The notes beneath the pieces are model-generated. The model worked only from the letters and a program-made list of their open reading frames with translations. It did not search any database and was not told the DNA's origin. Shown piece by piece: positions 52,865-60,638 of a DNA stretch of 64,000 nucleotides; the stretch's first letter is position 1, and every line of letters starts with the position of its first letter. Source of the DNA: Bacteroidales bacterium (GTDB taxonomy: Bacteria; Bacteroidota; Bacteroidia; Bacteroidales; UBA932). The stretch covers positions 124,001 through 188,000 of the forward strand of contig JAFZRX010000004.1 in NCBI GenBank assembly GCA_017619675.1. Reading direction: 5' to 3'. The position numbers were made by a program, and so were the translations under genes.

Positions 52865-53749
52865 ATGATTATAATTGACGCGCACAGCCACTTGTGGCTG
52901 AGACAGGAAACCGTGGTTGACGGCCAGCCAATATTCCCGCTTCCAGGAGGAAGGGCAATGTTCTTTGGAGAGATAAGGCAGATGCTCCCTCCTTTCATGG
53001 CAGACGGGGCCAACACGGCGGAGATCTTCCTCTCCAACATGAACTACGCCCAGGTGGGCGCCGCAGTAGTGGTCCAGGAGGTCATTGACGGCAACCAGGA
53101 CGCATATCTTAAGGAGGTGCAGGAAAAGTACCCTTCACGCTTCTTCTGCTGCAGCCTGCTGGACATAGACAAGGGCCCGCTTGAAATCCCGGAGGGATTC
53201 AGGGCGGCCGCCGTCCCCGGCCACAGGATGAAACGCAACCTCACGGACCCGGAACTGGTGGCATTCTTCAAGAAGATGGAGGAGCAAGGCCAGATCCTTT
53301 CAATGTGCCTGGACGACAACGCCACCCAGATAGCCCAGTTCAAGGAAGTGATCCAGGAATGCCCTGGCCTGAAGGTGGCCATAGGCCACTTTGGAATGGT
53401 CACTGGCAAATGCTGGGAGCAGCAGGTAAAACTGGCGCAGGCGCCCAACGTCTATGTCGAGACCGGCGGCATGACCTGGCTCTTCAATTCCGAGTTCTAC
53501 CCCTACCCTTCCGCCGTCCGCTCAATCCGCGAGGCGGCTGACATGGTGGGCATGGACAAACTGATGTGGGGCAGCGACTATCCCCGCACGATATGCGCCA
53601 TTACCTATAAGATGAGCTATGATTTCGTACTGAAATCCAAGGAGTTGAGCCAGGAGGACAAGGAAGCCTTCCTGGGGCTCAACGCAAAGAGGTTCTACGG
53701 CTTCGGGGATATCCCTGAACTGCCATATATTAAAAACATGTCAGAATGA
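52865..53749 (+). CDS. Amidohydrolase-2 family metal-dependent hydrolase
   Basis: A 294-aa TIM-barrel enzyme: metal ligands DAHSHLW (residues 5-11), GHFG near residue 177 and WGSDYPRT with the catalytic Asp. This family (PF04909) includes lactonases, such as L-fucono- and L-rhamnono-lactonase, and decarboxylases. The overlap with the dehydrogenase gene (4 bp) suggests an oxidative sugar pathway: dehydrogenase makes the lactone or keto acid, this enzyme opens it. Inference only. Confidence 0.85.
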   Translation: MIIIDAHSHLWLRQETVVDGQPIFPLPGGRAMFFGEIRQMLPPFMADGANTAEIFLSNMNYAQVGAAVVVQEVIDGNQDAYLKEVQEKYPSRFFCCSLLDIDKGPLEIPEGFRAAAVPGHRMKRNLTDPELVAFFKKMEEQGQILSMCLDDNATQIAQFKEVIQECPGLKVAIGHFGMVTGKCWEQQVKLAQAPNVYVETGGMTWLFNSEFYPYPSAVRSIREAADMVGMDKLMWGSDYPRTICAITYKMSYDFVLKSKELSQEDKEAFLGLNAKRFYGFGDIPELPYIKNMSE

Positions 53750-54744
53750 AAACTCTTCAGATTGTCCAGCCGGGCACGATATGCCTGACACAGACCCCGG
53801 AACCCGTTCCAGGACCGGGCGAGATTAAGGTAAAGATACATTACGCAGGATTCTGCGGATCGGACCTGAATACGTTCAGGGGCGCCAACGCCATGGTGAC
53901 ATTCCCCCGCATCCCGGGGCATGAGATAGGCGCCAGCATAGAGGCGCTGGGCAGCGATGTGCCTGACACCTTCAAACCGGGACAGATCGTCACGCTCAAC
54001 CCCTACACCAGCTGCGGCAAATGCGCCTCCTGCAGGCGCGGCAGGCCCAACGCGTGCGAGAACAACGAAACGCTGGGCGTCCAGCGCGACGGCGCCATGA
54101 AGGAGTTCATCTGCGTGCCGTGGCAGAAGGTCATCCCCTGCGGTGAGGTGCCAATGAAGTACACCGCCCTCATTGAGCCCATGAGCGTGGGCTTCCACGC
54201 CGCCAACCGCGGACGCGTCACAAAGGACGACGTGGTGATGGTGATTGGCTGCGGAATGGTGGGCCTGGGGGCGCTGGTAAGCGCGGTACAGCGCGGCGCC
54301 ACCGTCATTGCGGCTGACATTGACGAAGTCAAACTCCAGCTCGCAAAGAAACTTGGCGCCGCATACGCGTACAACAGCGCCACGGAATGGACAGGCGACC
54401 TCCCGGAGCCCGATGTCGTCATCGAGGCCGTGGGCAGCGTTCTCACTTACAGGATGGCTGTGGAAAGGGTTGCCTTCACTGGCCGCATAGTCTGCATAGG
54501 CTACGCCAAGACGGACGTATCCCTGCCTACAAGCCTCTTCGTAAAGAAGGAACTGGATATCATGGGGTCCAGAAACGCAACTCCCGAAGACTTCTCGGAT
54601 GTAATATCCTACCTGTCTTCAGGAGTCGATGCCGATGCCTTCATCTCAGACATCATAGATCCCAAGGACGCCCAGGACGCCATGGAAAGATGGAACGCCA
54701 ACCCGGGCAAAGTGTTCAGGATCCTGACCAAATGGTCTATTTAG
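53746..54744 (+). CDS. Zinc-dependent medium-chain (polyol/sugar-acid) dehydrogenase
   Basis: A 332-aa MDR-family enzyme. Catalytic zinc ligands lie in FCGSDLN and GHEIGA; the structural zinc motif is CGKCASCRRGRPNAC; the nucleotide fold has VIGCGMVGLGA followed by AADID (NAD preference). Close in type to sorbitol, threonine and L-galactonate/L-fuco dehydrogenases. Coupled to the amidohydrolase; 3' end overlaps the convergent plug-protein gene by 8 bp. Confidence 0.88.
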   Translation: MKTLQIVQPGTICLTQTPEPVPGPGEIKVKIHYAGFCGSDLNTFRGANAMVTFPRIPGHEIGASIEALGSDVPDTFKPGQIVTLNPYTSCGKCASCRRGRPNACENNETLGVQRDGAMKEFICVPWQKVIPCGEVPMKYTALIEPMSVGFHAANRGRVTKDDVVMVIGCGMVGLGALVSAVQRGATVIAADIDEVKLQLAKKLGAAYAYNSATEWTGDLPEPDVVIEAVGSVLTYRMAVERVAFTGRIVCIGYAKTDVSLPTSLFVKKELDIMGSRNATPEDFSDVISYLSSGVDADAFISDIIDPKDAQDAMERWNANPGKVFRILTKWSI

Positions 54745-55276
54745 CCTTCTTGGCAGCTTTTTCAGCCTCCTTCGCAGCCTTGGCGGCGGCTTTCTCCGCG
54801 GCCTTGGCCTCCTTGGCGGCCTGACGCTCAAGCTTCTTGCTCTCGCGTGCAAGGCTCTTGGCCTCCCTGGCCTGCTTGGCCGCCTTTTCCGCAGCCTCGC
54901 GGGCGGTCTTGGTGGTTATCTCAATAACGCCGTTCGCTCCCTGCATTCCATAGATGGAGGCCGTTCCGTCCTTGATCACCTCAATGGAGTATACGTCATT
55001 GGGGAGGATGTATGTGATGTTGTCGGTAATCACACCGTCAACCACGAACAGAGGCTGGGTCTGGTCCGTATTGGTGCCTATTCCGCGTATAAGGATACGG
55101 GGCATGACGCCCGCGTCGGCCATGCCTACCTGGAGGCCCGGCTGCCTGCGGAGCATGTCAATGATACTTGTGTACTGAACCTTGGATTCCTCTTTCTGTT
55201 CCTGGTCCTGCGCTGAGGCCGCCGCTGAAAACGCCAGCAGCCCGATAATTGTCAAAAATATAAGTCTTGTCTTCAT
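54737..55276 (-). CDS. Stand-alone TonB-receptor plug protein with Lys/Ala coiled-coil tail
   Basis: A 179-aa secreted protein (signal ending AASAQ). Residues about 30-122 match a TonB-dependent receptor plug: VQYTSIIDMLRRQPGLQVG, PRILIRGIGTNTD, PLFVVDGVITDN, YSIEVIKDGTASIYGMQGANGVI. No 22-strand barrel follows; instead residues 127-179 are an Ala/Lys/Glu-rich helix (EAEKAAKKAK). No frameshift is seen, so this is a designed short product, not an obvious break. It could be a periplasmic linker or decoy. It lies downstream of the GH43 gene on the same strand. Confidence 0.82.
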   Translation of the reverse strand: MKTRLIFLTIIGLLAFSAAASAQDQEQKEESKVQYTSIIDMLRRQPGLQVGMADAGVMPRILIRGIGTNTDQTQPLFVVDGVITDNITYILPNDVYSIEVIKDGTASIYGMQGANGVIEITTKTAREAAEKAAKQAREAKSLARESKKLERQAAKEAKAAEKAAAKAAKEAEKAAKKAK

Positions 55277-55310
55277 AATTCAATTTTATCTGTCCCGTAC
55301 AAACATTGTA

Positions 55311-57194
55311 CTACAACGTAGGCTTTACGGGGATAATGGTCCCGTCCGGGTTGAAATACATCCTGTCTATGCACACTTCCCTGTTGTAACCTCCTGAGAG
55401 GCCCATCTTTACGCCTTCCGGGCGGGTGAAACGATGGTAGACTATATACCAGTCGTCAGTTCCGGGGATGTTCAGGATGGCGTGATGTCCCGTTCCGAAT
55501 ATCTGCTTGGAAGGATCCTGCTGGATCACTATGGTCTCCTCCACCTTGGCGGGCTTGCCGTCACGGATGAACTCCGTAGGAGAATCGGAGATCAGGTAGC
55601 GGACGCGGTAGTAGGAGGAACGGGTGATGTTCTCTGACCACATGAAGTAGTAGAGGCCGTTGCGCTCGAACACATATGTGCCCTCCAGATAATGGAACTC
55701 TCCGGTCTGGCGGCGGGAGATGAGTTCGTGCATGGTGCCCGGCACCAGGGATGTCATATCGTCCGCGAGTTCAGCCATCCACAGGTAGGAATTGCCCCAG
55801 TAGAGGTAATACTTGCCTGTCTTGGGATCCTGGAACACGTCGGGATCGATGACCTGGTTGGGGGTCTTCAGTTCCTCCTGGCTGAGCATCGCCTTGCCAA
55901 GCGCGTCCGTGTAGGGGCCTTCCGGCTTGTCAGCCACGGCCACTCCCACGGCCTTGTTGGCCACGAAGTAATAATAGTACTTGTACCCGTTGCCCTCCTT
56001 CCTTTCAATGATACAGGGGGCCCAGGCATACTCCTTACCCCAGGAGAGGTTCCTCAGGTCAAGAATCACGCCTTCGTCCTTCCAGTTCTTGAGGTCTGTG
56101 GAAGAGAAGCAGTGGAAGTCATAGTTGTGCCACTGGTACGCGCCGTCCGTAGTGGGGAAGATATAGTATTTGCCGGTCTGCTGGCTGTAGAGGACCTCAG
56201 GGTCCGCATACAGGCCGGGGAATACCGGATTGTTCACGTCAGGGGCCAGGTGCTGGGGCTCGCGCTCGTCGCTCCAGGCCTGCAGGGCGTTGTATTCCGC
56301 CTCTGTAAGAGTGAGGAAAGATCCCTGCTGCGGGCCGTAGATTCCCTCTATGTTCTGCGGGGAGAAGAAGCGGCCCATTGCCGGGTCAGCCTTGCAAAGG
56401 CGGTAGTTGAACGGCTCGCTGGAGTAGTTCACATACCCTATCTGCCACTGCTCCTGCCCTGCCACGTGGAATACGGAAACGCCGGTGCAGACGTTCTCAC
56501 CTTCAAAGGCTACATACTGGGGGTCCGTCCAGGGGCCTGTCAGGGAAGCGGACTTGGCGGTATAGAAACCGGGACGGCCGCCGTCCTTCTTGGCTATCAT
56601 GAAATACTGGGATTCCGCGGACAGCCAGGTGATGTCCGGGTCTATGGTGGAACCGGTCCAGTCCGCGAGGAGCACCGGAGCCGTTATCTTGCTGAATGCC
56701 GAGTCCACATAGCATCCGTAGATGCGGTAATAGCGGCACTGGGATGCGTCCAGAAGGGAGAAATACAGCAGGTATCCTCCCCTGGCACCGTTGTCCCAGC
56801 GGTAATTGGCGTCCCAGATGATCTGGGGCCCCCTTACCGCCGCACCGCGCGGCAGCGACGGCCTCACGGCGGCGTTTTTCCAGTCCAGGAGATTGGAGGA
56901 AGTCTTGATCTCTATGCCTCCGTTCGCTCCGGCAACGGTCATGATGAAGCCCTTGCCATCCTGGGTGCGGCATACATACGGGGCGTTCACGTTGTCCACT
57001 ATGGCATCGCCGCAGAGGAGGGAGTGGAAGTGGATGGCGTCGGGCGACATGGCGTACGCAGTCCATCCGCCGTGGGCGGACTGGTGGACGAAGAGGTATC
57101 CGAAGGTGTCTTCGTCAGAGATCTGATAGTTTCCCTGGGCAAAGGCGGCTGTGCACAGCAGCGCCAAGGCTATGGCTATGAAAGGTCTTTTCAT
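55311..57194 (-). CDS. Tandem GH43-type glycoside hydrolase
   Basis: A 627-aa secreted protein (signal ending AAFAQ) made of two five-bladed-propeller halves. The C-terminal half (about 315-627) has GH43 residues: GLYADPEV (base), VIDPDVFQDP (modulator) and LEGTYVFERNG (acid Glu). The N-terminal half (about 20-285) has propeller-type repeats (YFMIAKKDGGRPGFY) and DPDITWL but lacks a clear acid, so may be non-catalytic. Expected activity: arabinofuranosidase or xylosidase. 12 bp downstream of the CE1-like esterase gene. Confidence 0.85.
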   Translation of the reverse strand: MKRPFIAIALALLCTAAFAQGNYQISDEDTFGYLFVHQSAHGGWTAYAMSPDAIHFHSLLCGDAIVDNVNAPYVCRTQDGKGFIMTVAGANGGIEIKTSSNLLDWKNAAVRPSLPRGAAVRGPQIIWDANYRWDNGARGGYLLYFSLLDASQCRYYRIYGCYVDSAFSKITAPVLLADWTGSTIDPDITWLSAESQYFMIAKKDGGRPGFYTAKSASLTGPWTDPQYVAFEGENVCTGVSVFHVAGQEQWQIGYVNYSSEPFNYRLCKADPAMGRFFSPQNIEGIYGPQQGSFLTLTEAEYNALQAWSDEREPQHLAPDVNNPVFPGLYADPEVLYSQQTGKYYIFPTTDGAYQWHNYDFHCFSSTDLKNWKDEGVILDLRNLSWGKEYAWAPCIIERKEGNGYKYYYYFVANKAVGVAVADKPEGPYTDALGKAMLSQEELKTPNQVIDPDVFQDPKTGKYYLYWGNSYLWMAELADDMTSLVPGTMHELISRRQTGEFHYLEGTYVFERNGLYYFMWSENITRSSYYRVRYLISDSPTEFIRDGKPAKVEETIVIQQDPSKQIFGTGHHAILNIPGTDDWYIVYHRFTRPEGVKMGLSGGYNREVCIDRMYFNPDGTIIPVKPTL

Positions 57195-57206
57195 TCTGGC
57201 CTGGCT

Positions 57207-58334
57207 TTATTTGAACAGAAGCGGTGCGAAGTTGTTGAGGTAGATCCTCCAGTTGGACCATGTGTGGCCTCCAGAAGACTGAAAGAAGATATGGTCGAGG
57301 CCGTTCTTGGTGAGGGTGGCGTCCAGGGTCTGGGAGCCTTCGTACAGGAAGTCTGAGGTTCCGCAGGCAAGGAAGTAGAGTTTCACGCCCGCCTTCTTGA
57401 GGGCCTGGATCTGCTCGTCATTGGCTGAACCGGCAGCCGAGAGAGGGCAGATGTAGTCGAACAGTTCGGGATAAAGTGTAGAAGCGGTGATGGTGTGTCC
57501 GCCGCCCATTGAGAGGCCTGCGATAGCGCGTGAAGCGGGCTTCGCGATTACCCTGTATTCCTTCTCGATGAAAGGTACTATCTCCTCGCAAAGGCTTCTT
57601 ACATAGGCATTTGCGTTAGCGGGGTCGCGGAAGTTGCGGCCTGACTCGGGAAGGCCCAGGGTTACCGCGGCCTGCTGGCCGGGATTGCCGTTGGGCATTA
57701 CCACGATCATTGGCACTGCCTTGCCCTGCTGGATGAGGTTGTCCAGGATCTGGGCGGTGCGGCCCATGCTGGTCCAGGCCTCCTCGTCTCCACCGGCTCC
57801 ATGGAGCAGATACAGAACGGGATATTTCTGCTTTGTGTTCTTCTCGTATCCGTAAGGTGTGTAGACGGTAAGGCGCCTGTTTATTCCAAGGATCTTGCTG
57901 TCATACCACTTGTAGCTTACGGTTCCTCTCTGGTCGGCCTCAAAGTAGTTTGCGGTGAGGTCTCCCGGAACCATGAGCATGTTCAGGTAACGGGTTCCGT
58001 CCCTCTGTACCATGTAGTTCTGGGGGTCGTTCACGGAAACGCCGTCAACCACAAAGTTGTAGGTGTAGATATCCGGAGTGGGAAGGTCGATGGTCACGGA
58101 CCATACGCCGTTCTCCTTGGTCATGGGGATTCCTCCCCTTTCGGTGATCCAGTTTCCGGAAAGGGTCACTACGGTGGCGTAATCCGCGGCAAGGCGGAAG
58201 GTTACCTGTCCGTCAGCGATTTCGGGAGAGACAATTCTCTGGCGTCCGCCGTTCTGGAAATTCTGGAGTTCCTGGGCGTGAGCGGCTCCTGCACACAGAA
58301 GGACCGCTGCGACTATTGCAAATATCTTTTTCAT
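57207..58334 (-). CDS. CE1-like carbohydrate esterase with E-set domain (paralogue 4)
   Basis: A 375-aa secreted protein (signal ending AAHAQ). E-set domain (about 30-120; GQVTFRLAADYATVV, YTYNFVVDGVSV), hydrolase domain with YLLHGAGGDEEAW, nucleophile elbow GLSMGGG, acid region LACGTSD and His in GGHTWSNWR. The context with GH43 fits an arabinoxylan feruloyl or acetyl esterase. It leads the minus-strand operon esterase-GH43-plug. Confidence 0.87.
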   Translation of the reverse strand: MKKIFAIVAAVLLCAGAAHAQELQNFQNGGRQRIVSPEIADGQVTFRLAADYATVVTLSGNWITERGGIPMTKENGVWSVTIDLPTPDIYTYNFVVDGVSVNDPQNYMVQRDGTRYLNMLMVPGDLTANYFEADQRGTVSYKWYDSKILGINRRLTVYTPYGYEKNTKQKYPVLYLLHGAGGDEEAWTSMGRTAQILDNLIQQGKAVPMIVVMPNGNPGQQAAVTLGLPESGRNFRDPANANAYVRSLCEEIVPFIEKEYRVIAKPASRAIAGLSMGGGHTITASTLYPELFDYICPLSAAGSANDEQIQALKKAGVKLYFLACGTSDFLYEGSQTLDATLTKNGLDHIFFQSSGGHTWSNWRIYLNNFAPLLFK

Positions 58335-58426
58335 AATACGTGGAGTTATCTTTAATGTTGCAATTTACAAATTTTAAGAGCATTTCCGTATATTAGCGAA
58401 GACAATTTTAAACAATATCCCAGTCT

Positions 58427-58633
58427 ATGAAACGTTTTTTTATTCTGTTGCTCGCCCTCCTGCCGGAACTGGTGGCCTGGATCAGGCGCACCGCCCCTCA
58501 GGCACAGGTTATATTCCACCAGACCTGGGCATATTCCCAGACTTCCACGCACCAGGAGTTCCCCAACTACGATTCGGACCAGATCACAATGTACTATGCC
58601 ATCCAGGACGGCGAACATCACGCAAAGGCATAA
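58427..58633 (+). pseudogene. Remnant of a DUF4886 SGNH-type gene
   Basis: A 68-codon frame joins a signal-peptide start (MKRFFILLLALLPEL) directly to an internal segment IFHQTWAYSQTSTHQEFPNY, which matches the middle of DUF4886 proteins (about 300 aa). The GDSL/GNSFS start, the region before it and the C-terminal His block are absent, so this is an internally deleted, non-functional copy. Confidence 0.6.
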
Positions 58634-58678
58634 CTTGCCGTGGCCGCAGCCGTCCACGGGCCGCTTCCCTTCGCGATA

Positions 58679-58710
58679 TTTCAATAATCGCCGGGGGAAT
58701 AGTATATTTG
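58679..58710 (+). promoter_or_regulatory. Promoter of a probably leaderless thioesterase mRNA
   Basis: TTTC (58679-58682), 20 bp spacer, perfect -7 box TATATTTG (58703-58710), then only 4 bp before the ATG at 58715. Confidence 0.6.
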
Positions 58711-58714
58711 CAGT

Positions 58715-59455
58715 ATGATTGAACCTAAATTATCCTATAAGTTGAGCATACCCTGCTATATGTTCGACAACCGCTCGCTGCTCAGGGCGGCGGCCTTCAT
58801 GGACATAGCGCAGGAACTTGCAGTGCAGGGCTCATACCAACTGGGCTTCGCGGACAGGCAGTTGGCCAAATACAATGTGGTATGGATCCTGGCACGTATG
58901 TGCGTGAAATTCAACACCCTTCCTCCAATGTACAGCACCGCCACGGCGGAAACCTGGAGCCGCGGCCAGCAGGGCCTGTGCCATATAAGGGACTACAGGC
59001 TTGTGGGAGAAAACGGTGAATCCCTCATAGACGCCACAAGTTCCTGGGTCCTGATGGAGAAAACCAAGAGGGCAATAGTAAGGCCCAACAGCCTTGGCGA
59101 AGCGGTAGACGGCAGCCCCCAGAACACGGCTTTCGCCATTGAGGAACCCGCGGAGCGCATCCTCCTCCCCAAGGACTTCCCCCTTGAGGCCGTGGCTGAG
59201 CACCGCGTCATCTATTCTGACCTGGACTGCAACGGACACACAAACAACGCCAAGTATACCGTTTGGGCAATGGATTGCCTCCCGGGAGACCTGGTCAGGA
59301 ATCACGACATAAAAGAGATCACCATCAATTTCAACCACGAGGCCCTATACGGGGAGACCGTAACCCTGTACCATGCCGTCAAGGACGGCGCGCACATTGT
59401 CGAAGGCCGATGCGGAGACACCCAGATTTTCATCAGCAAACTCCTTTTCAAGTAA
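58715..59455 (+). CDS. Acyl-ACP thioesterase
   Basis: A 246-aa cytoplasmic protein with two hotdog folds. NRSLLRAAAFMDIAQELA and the C-terminal DLDCNGHTNNAKYTVWAMD (the FatA/B-type D-x-N-x-H-x-N active-site motif) are diagnostic. It frees fatty acids from acyl carrier protein; in Bacteroidales this may set lipid chain lengths. Start supported by the adjoining promoter. Confidence 0.93.
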   Translation: MIEPKLSYKLSIPCYMFDNRSLLRAAAFMDIAQELAVQGSYQLGFADRQLAKYNVVWILARMCVKFNTLPPMYSTATAETWSRGQQGLCHIRDYRLVGENGESLIDATSSWVLMEKTKRAIVRPNSLGEAVDGSPQNTAFAIEEPAERILLPKDFPLEAVAEHRVIYSDLDCNGHTNNAKYTVWAMDCLPGDLVRNHDIKEITINFNHEALYGETVTLYHAVKDGAHIVEGRCGDTQIFISKLLFK

Positions 59456-59459
59456 ACAT

Positions 59460-60638
59460 ATGAAAGCTCTCAGGATCCTCAGGACAGCGGCCGTCGCAGC
59501 CGCGCTGGCTCTAATCTTCACAGGCAGCGCTTCCGCAAGGAAGTGGGTCACCACCTGGGCCACCGCCCAGCAGATAGCGGAACCTCACAACAATCCTCCC
59601 ATCCCCCTGGCCGGGGAAACCCTCAGGCAGATAGTGCAGGTATCCATAGGAGGGAACGAAATAAGGCTGCGTTTCTCCAACCGCTTCAGCCAGGAAGACC
59701 TGGAGATGCTCCACGTGGAGATTGCCCAGGCCAAGACCGAAGGCGCCAGCCCTGACGTCTTCCCCGGCACCGAAAGGACTTTGTCCTTTGGCGGGAAGGA
59801 ATCCGTCACCATCAAGGCGGGAGAGGAAGTCTACAGCGACCCCATACGCTTCAAGCTGAAGGAAAGGATGAACGTGGCCATTACCATCACGTACGGCAAG
59901 GCCCCGGCCAATACCATCACCAGCCATCCTGGATCAAGGACAACGTCCTATTTCCTTGACAAGGACGCCAAGACGGACCATTGGTATACAATTGAGAGCA
60001 TAGACGTCAAGGCTGCCAACAAGGCCGCCTCAATAGCCGTCCTGGGAGACTCCATCACGGACGGCCGCGGAACCACCACCAACGGCCAGAACCGCTGGAC
60101 GGACAACCTGTCCAAGAGGCTCCTCCAAAACAGGCGCACCCGCAAGCTGGCCGTGCTGAACTTTGGCCTGGGCGGCAACTGCGTGCTGCGGGGAGGAAAC
60201 GGTCCAACCGTGACAAACCGCTACGAGCATGACCTCCTGGGATTCCCGTCAGTCAAATATATCATCATCTTTGAGGGAGTAAATGACCTGGGCACCACAC
60301 GCAACGGTCCTGAAACCGCCGCAAACGTCATCGAAGTCTACAAGAACATCATCGCGCAGGCGCACGCAAAGGGAATAAAGGTCATAGGCGCCACCGTAAT
60401 GCCGTTCAAGCACAACGGGTATTACAATGAGTCACGCGAGGAAGGCCGCCAGATCCTGAACAACTGGATCAGGACGGGCGGAGAGTTTGACGGGCTCATC
60501 GACTTTGACGCCGAGATGAGCGGAAAAGAAGAGCCAGACGCCCTCAATCCAATTTATCTGTTCGAGAACGACTGGCTCCATCCAAATGCCCAGGGCTACA
60601 AGGCCATGGGCGACTGCATAGACCTCAACCTCTTCTAG
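59460..60638 (+). CDS. Secreted two-domain SGNH/GDSL hydrolase
   Basis: A 392-aa protein (signal ending GSASA). The first 150 residues form a beta-sandwich (VTTWATAQQ, VQVSIGGNEIRLRFSNRF) typical of this family, followed by the SGNH domain: LGDSITDG (block I), GLGGN (II), GVNDLG (III) and WLHPNAQG (V). Likely an esterase or lipase-like enzyme acting on acetylated polysaccharides. The ATG at 59460, 4 bp after the thioesterase stop, gives the signal peptide; upstream in-frame sequence belongs to that gene. Confidence 0.88.
   Translation: MKALRILRTAAVAAALALIFTGSASARKWVTTWATAQQIAEPHNNPPIPLAGETLRQIVQVSIGGNEIRLRFSNRFSQEDLEMLHVEIAQAKTEGASPDVFPGTERTLSFGGKESVTIKAGEEVYSDPIRFKLKERMNVAITITYGKAPANTITSHPGSRTTSYFLDKDAKTDHWYTIESIDVKAANKAASIAVLGDSITDGRGTTTNGQNRWTDNLSKRLLQNRRTRKLAVLNFGLGGNCVLRGGNGPTVTNRYEHDLLGFPSVKYIIIFEGVNDLGTTRNGPETAANVIEVYKNIIAQAHAKGIKVIGATVMPFKHNGYYNESREEGRQILNNWIRTGGEFDGLIDFDAEMSGKEEPDALNPIYLFENDWLHPNAQGYKAMGDCIDLNLF

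Noticed and set aside
55692-57356. A 554-codon plus-strand frame opposite the GH43 gene
   Set aside because: It is antisense to a gene with clear catalytic motifs and arises from GC-rich codon use.
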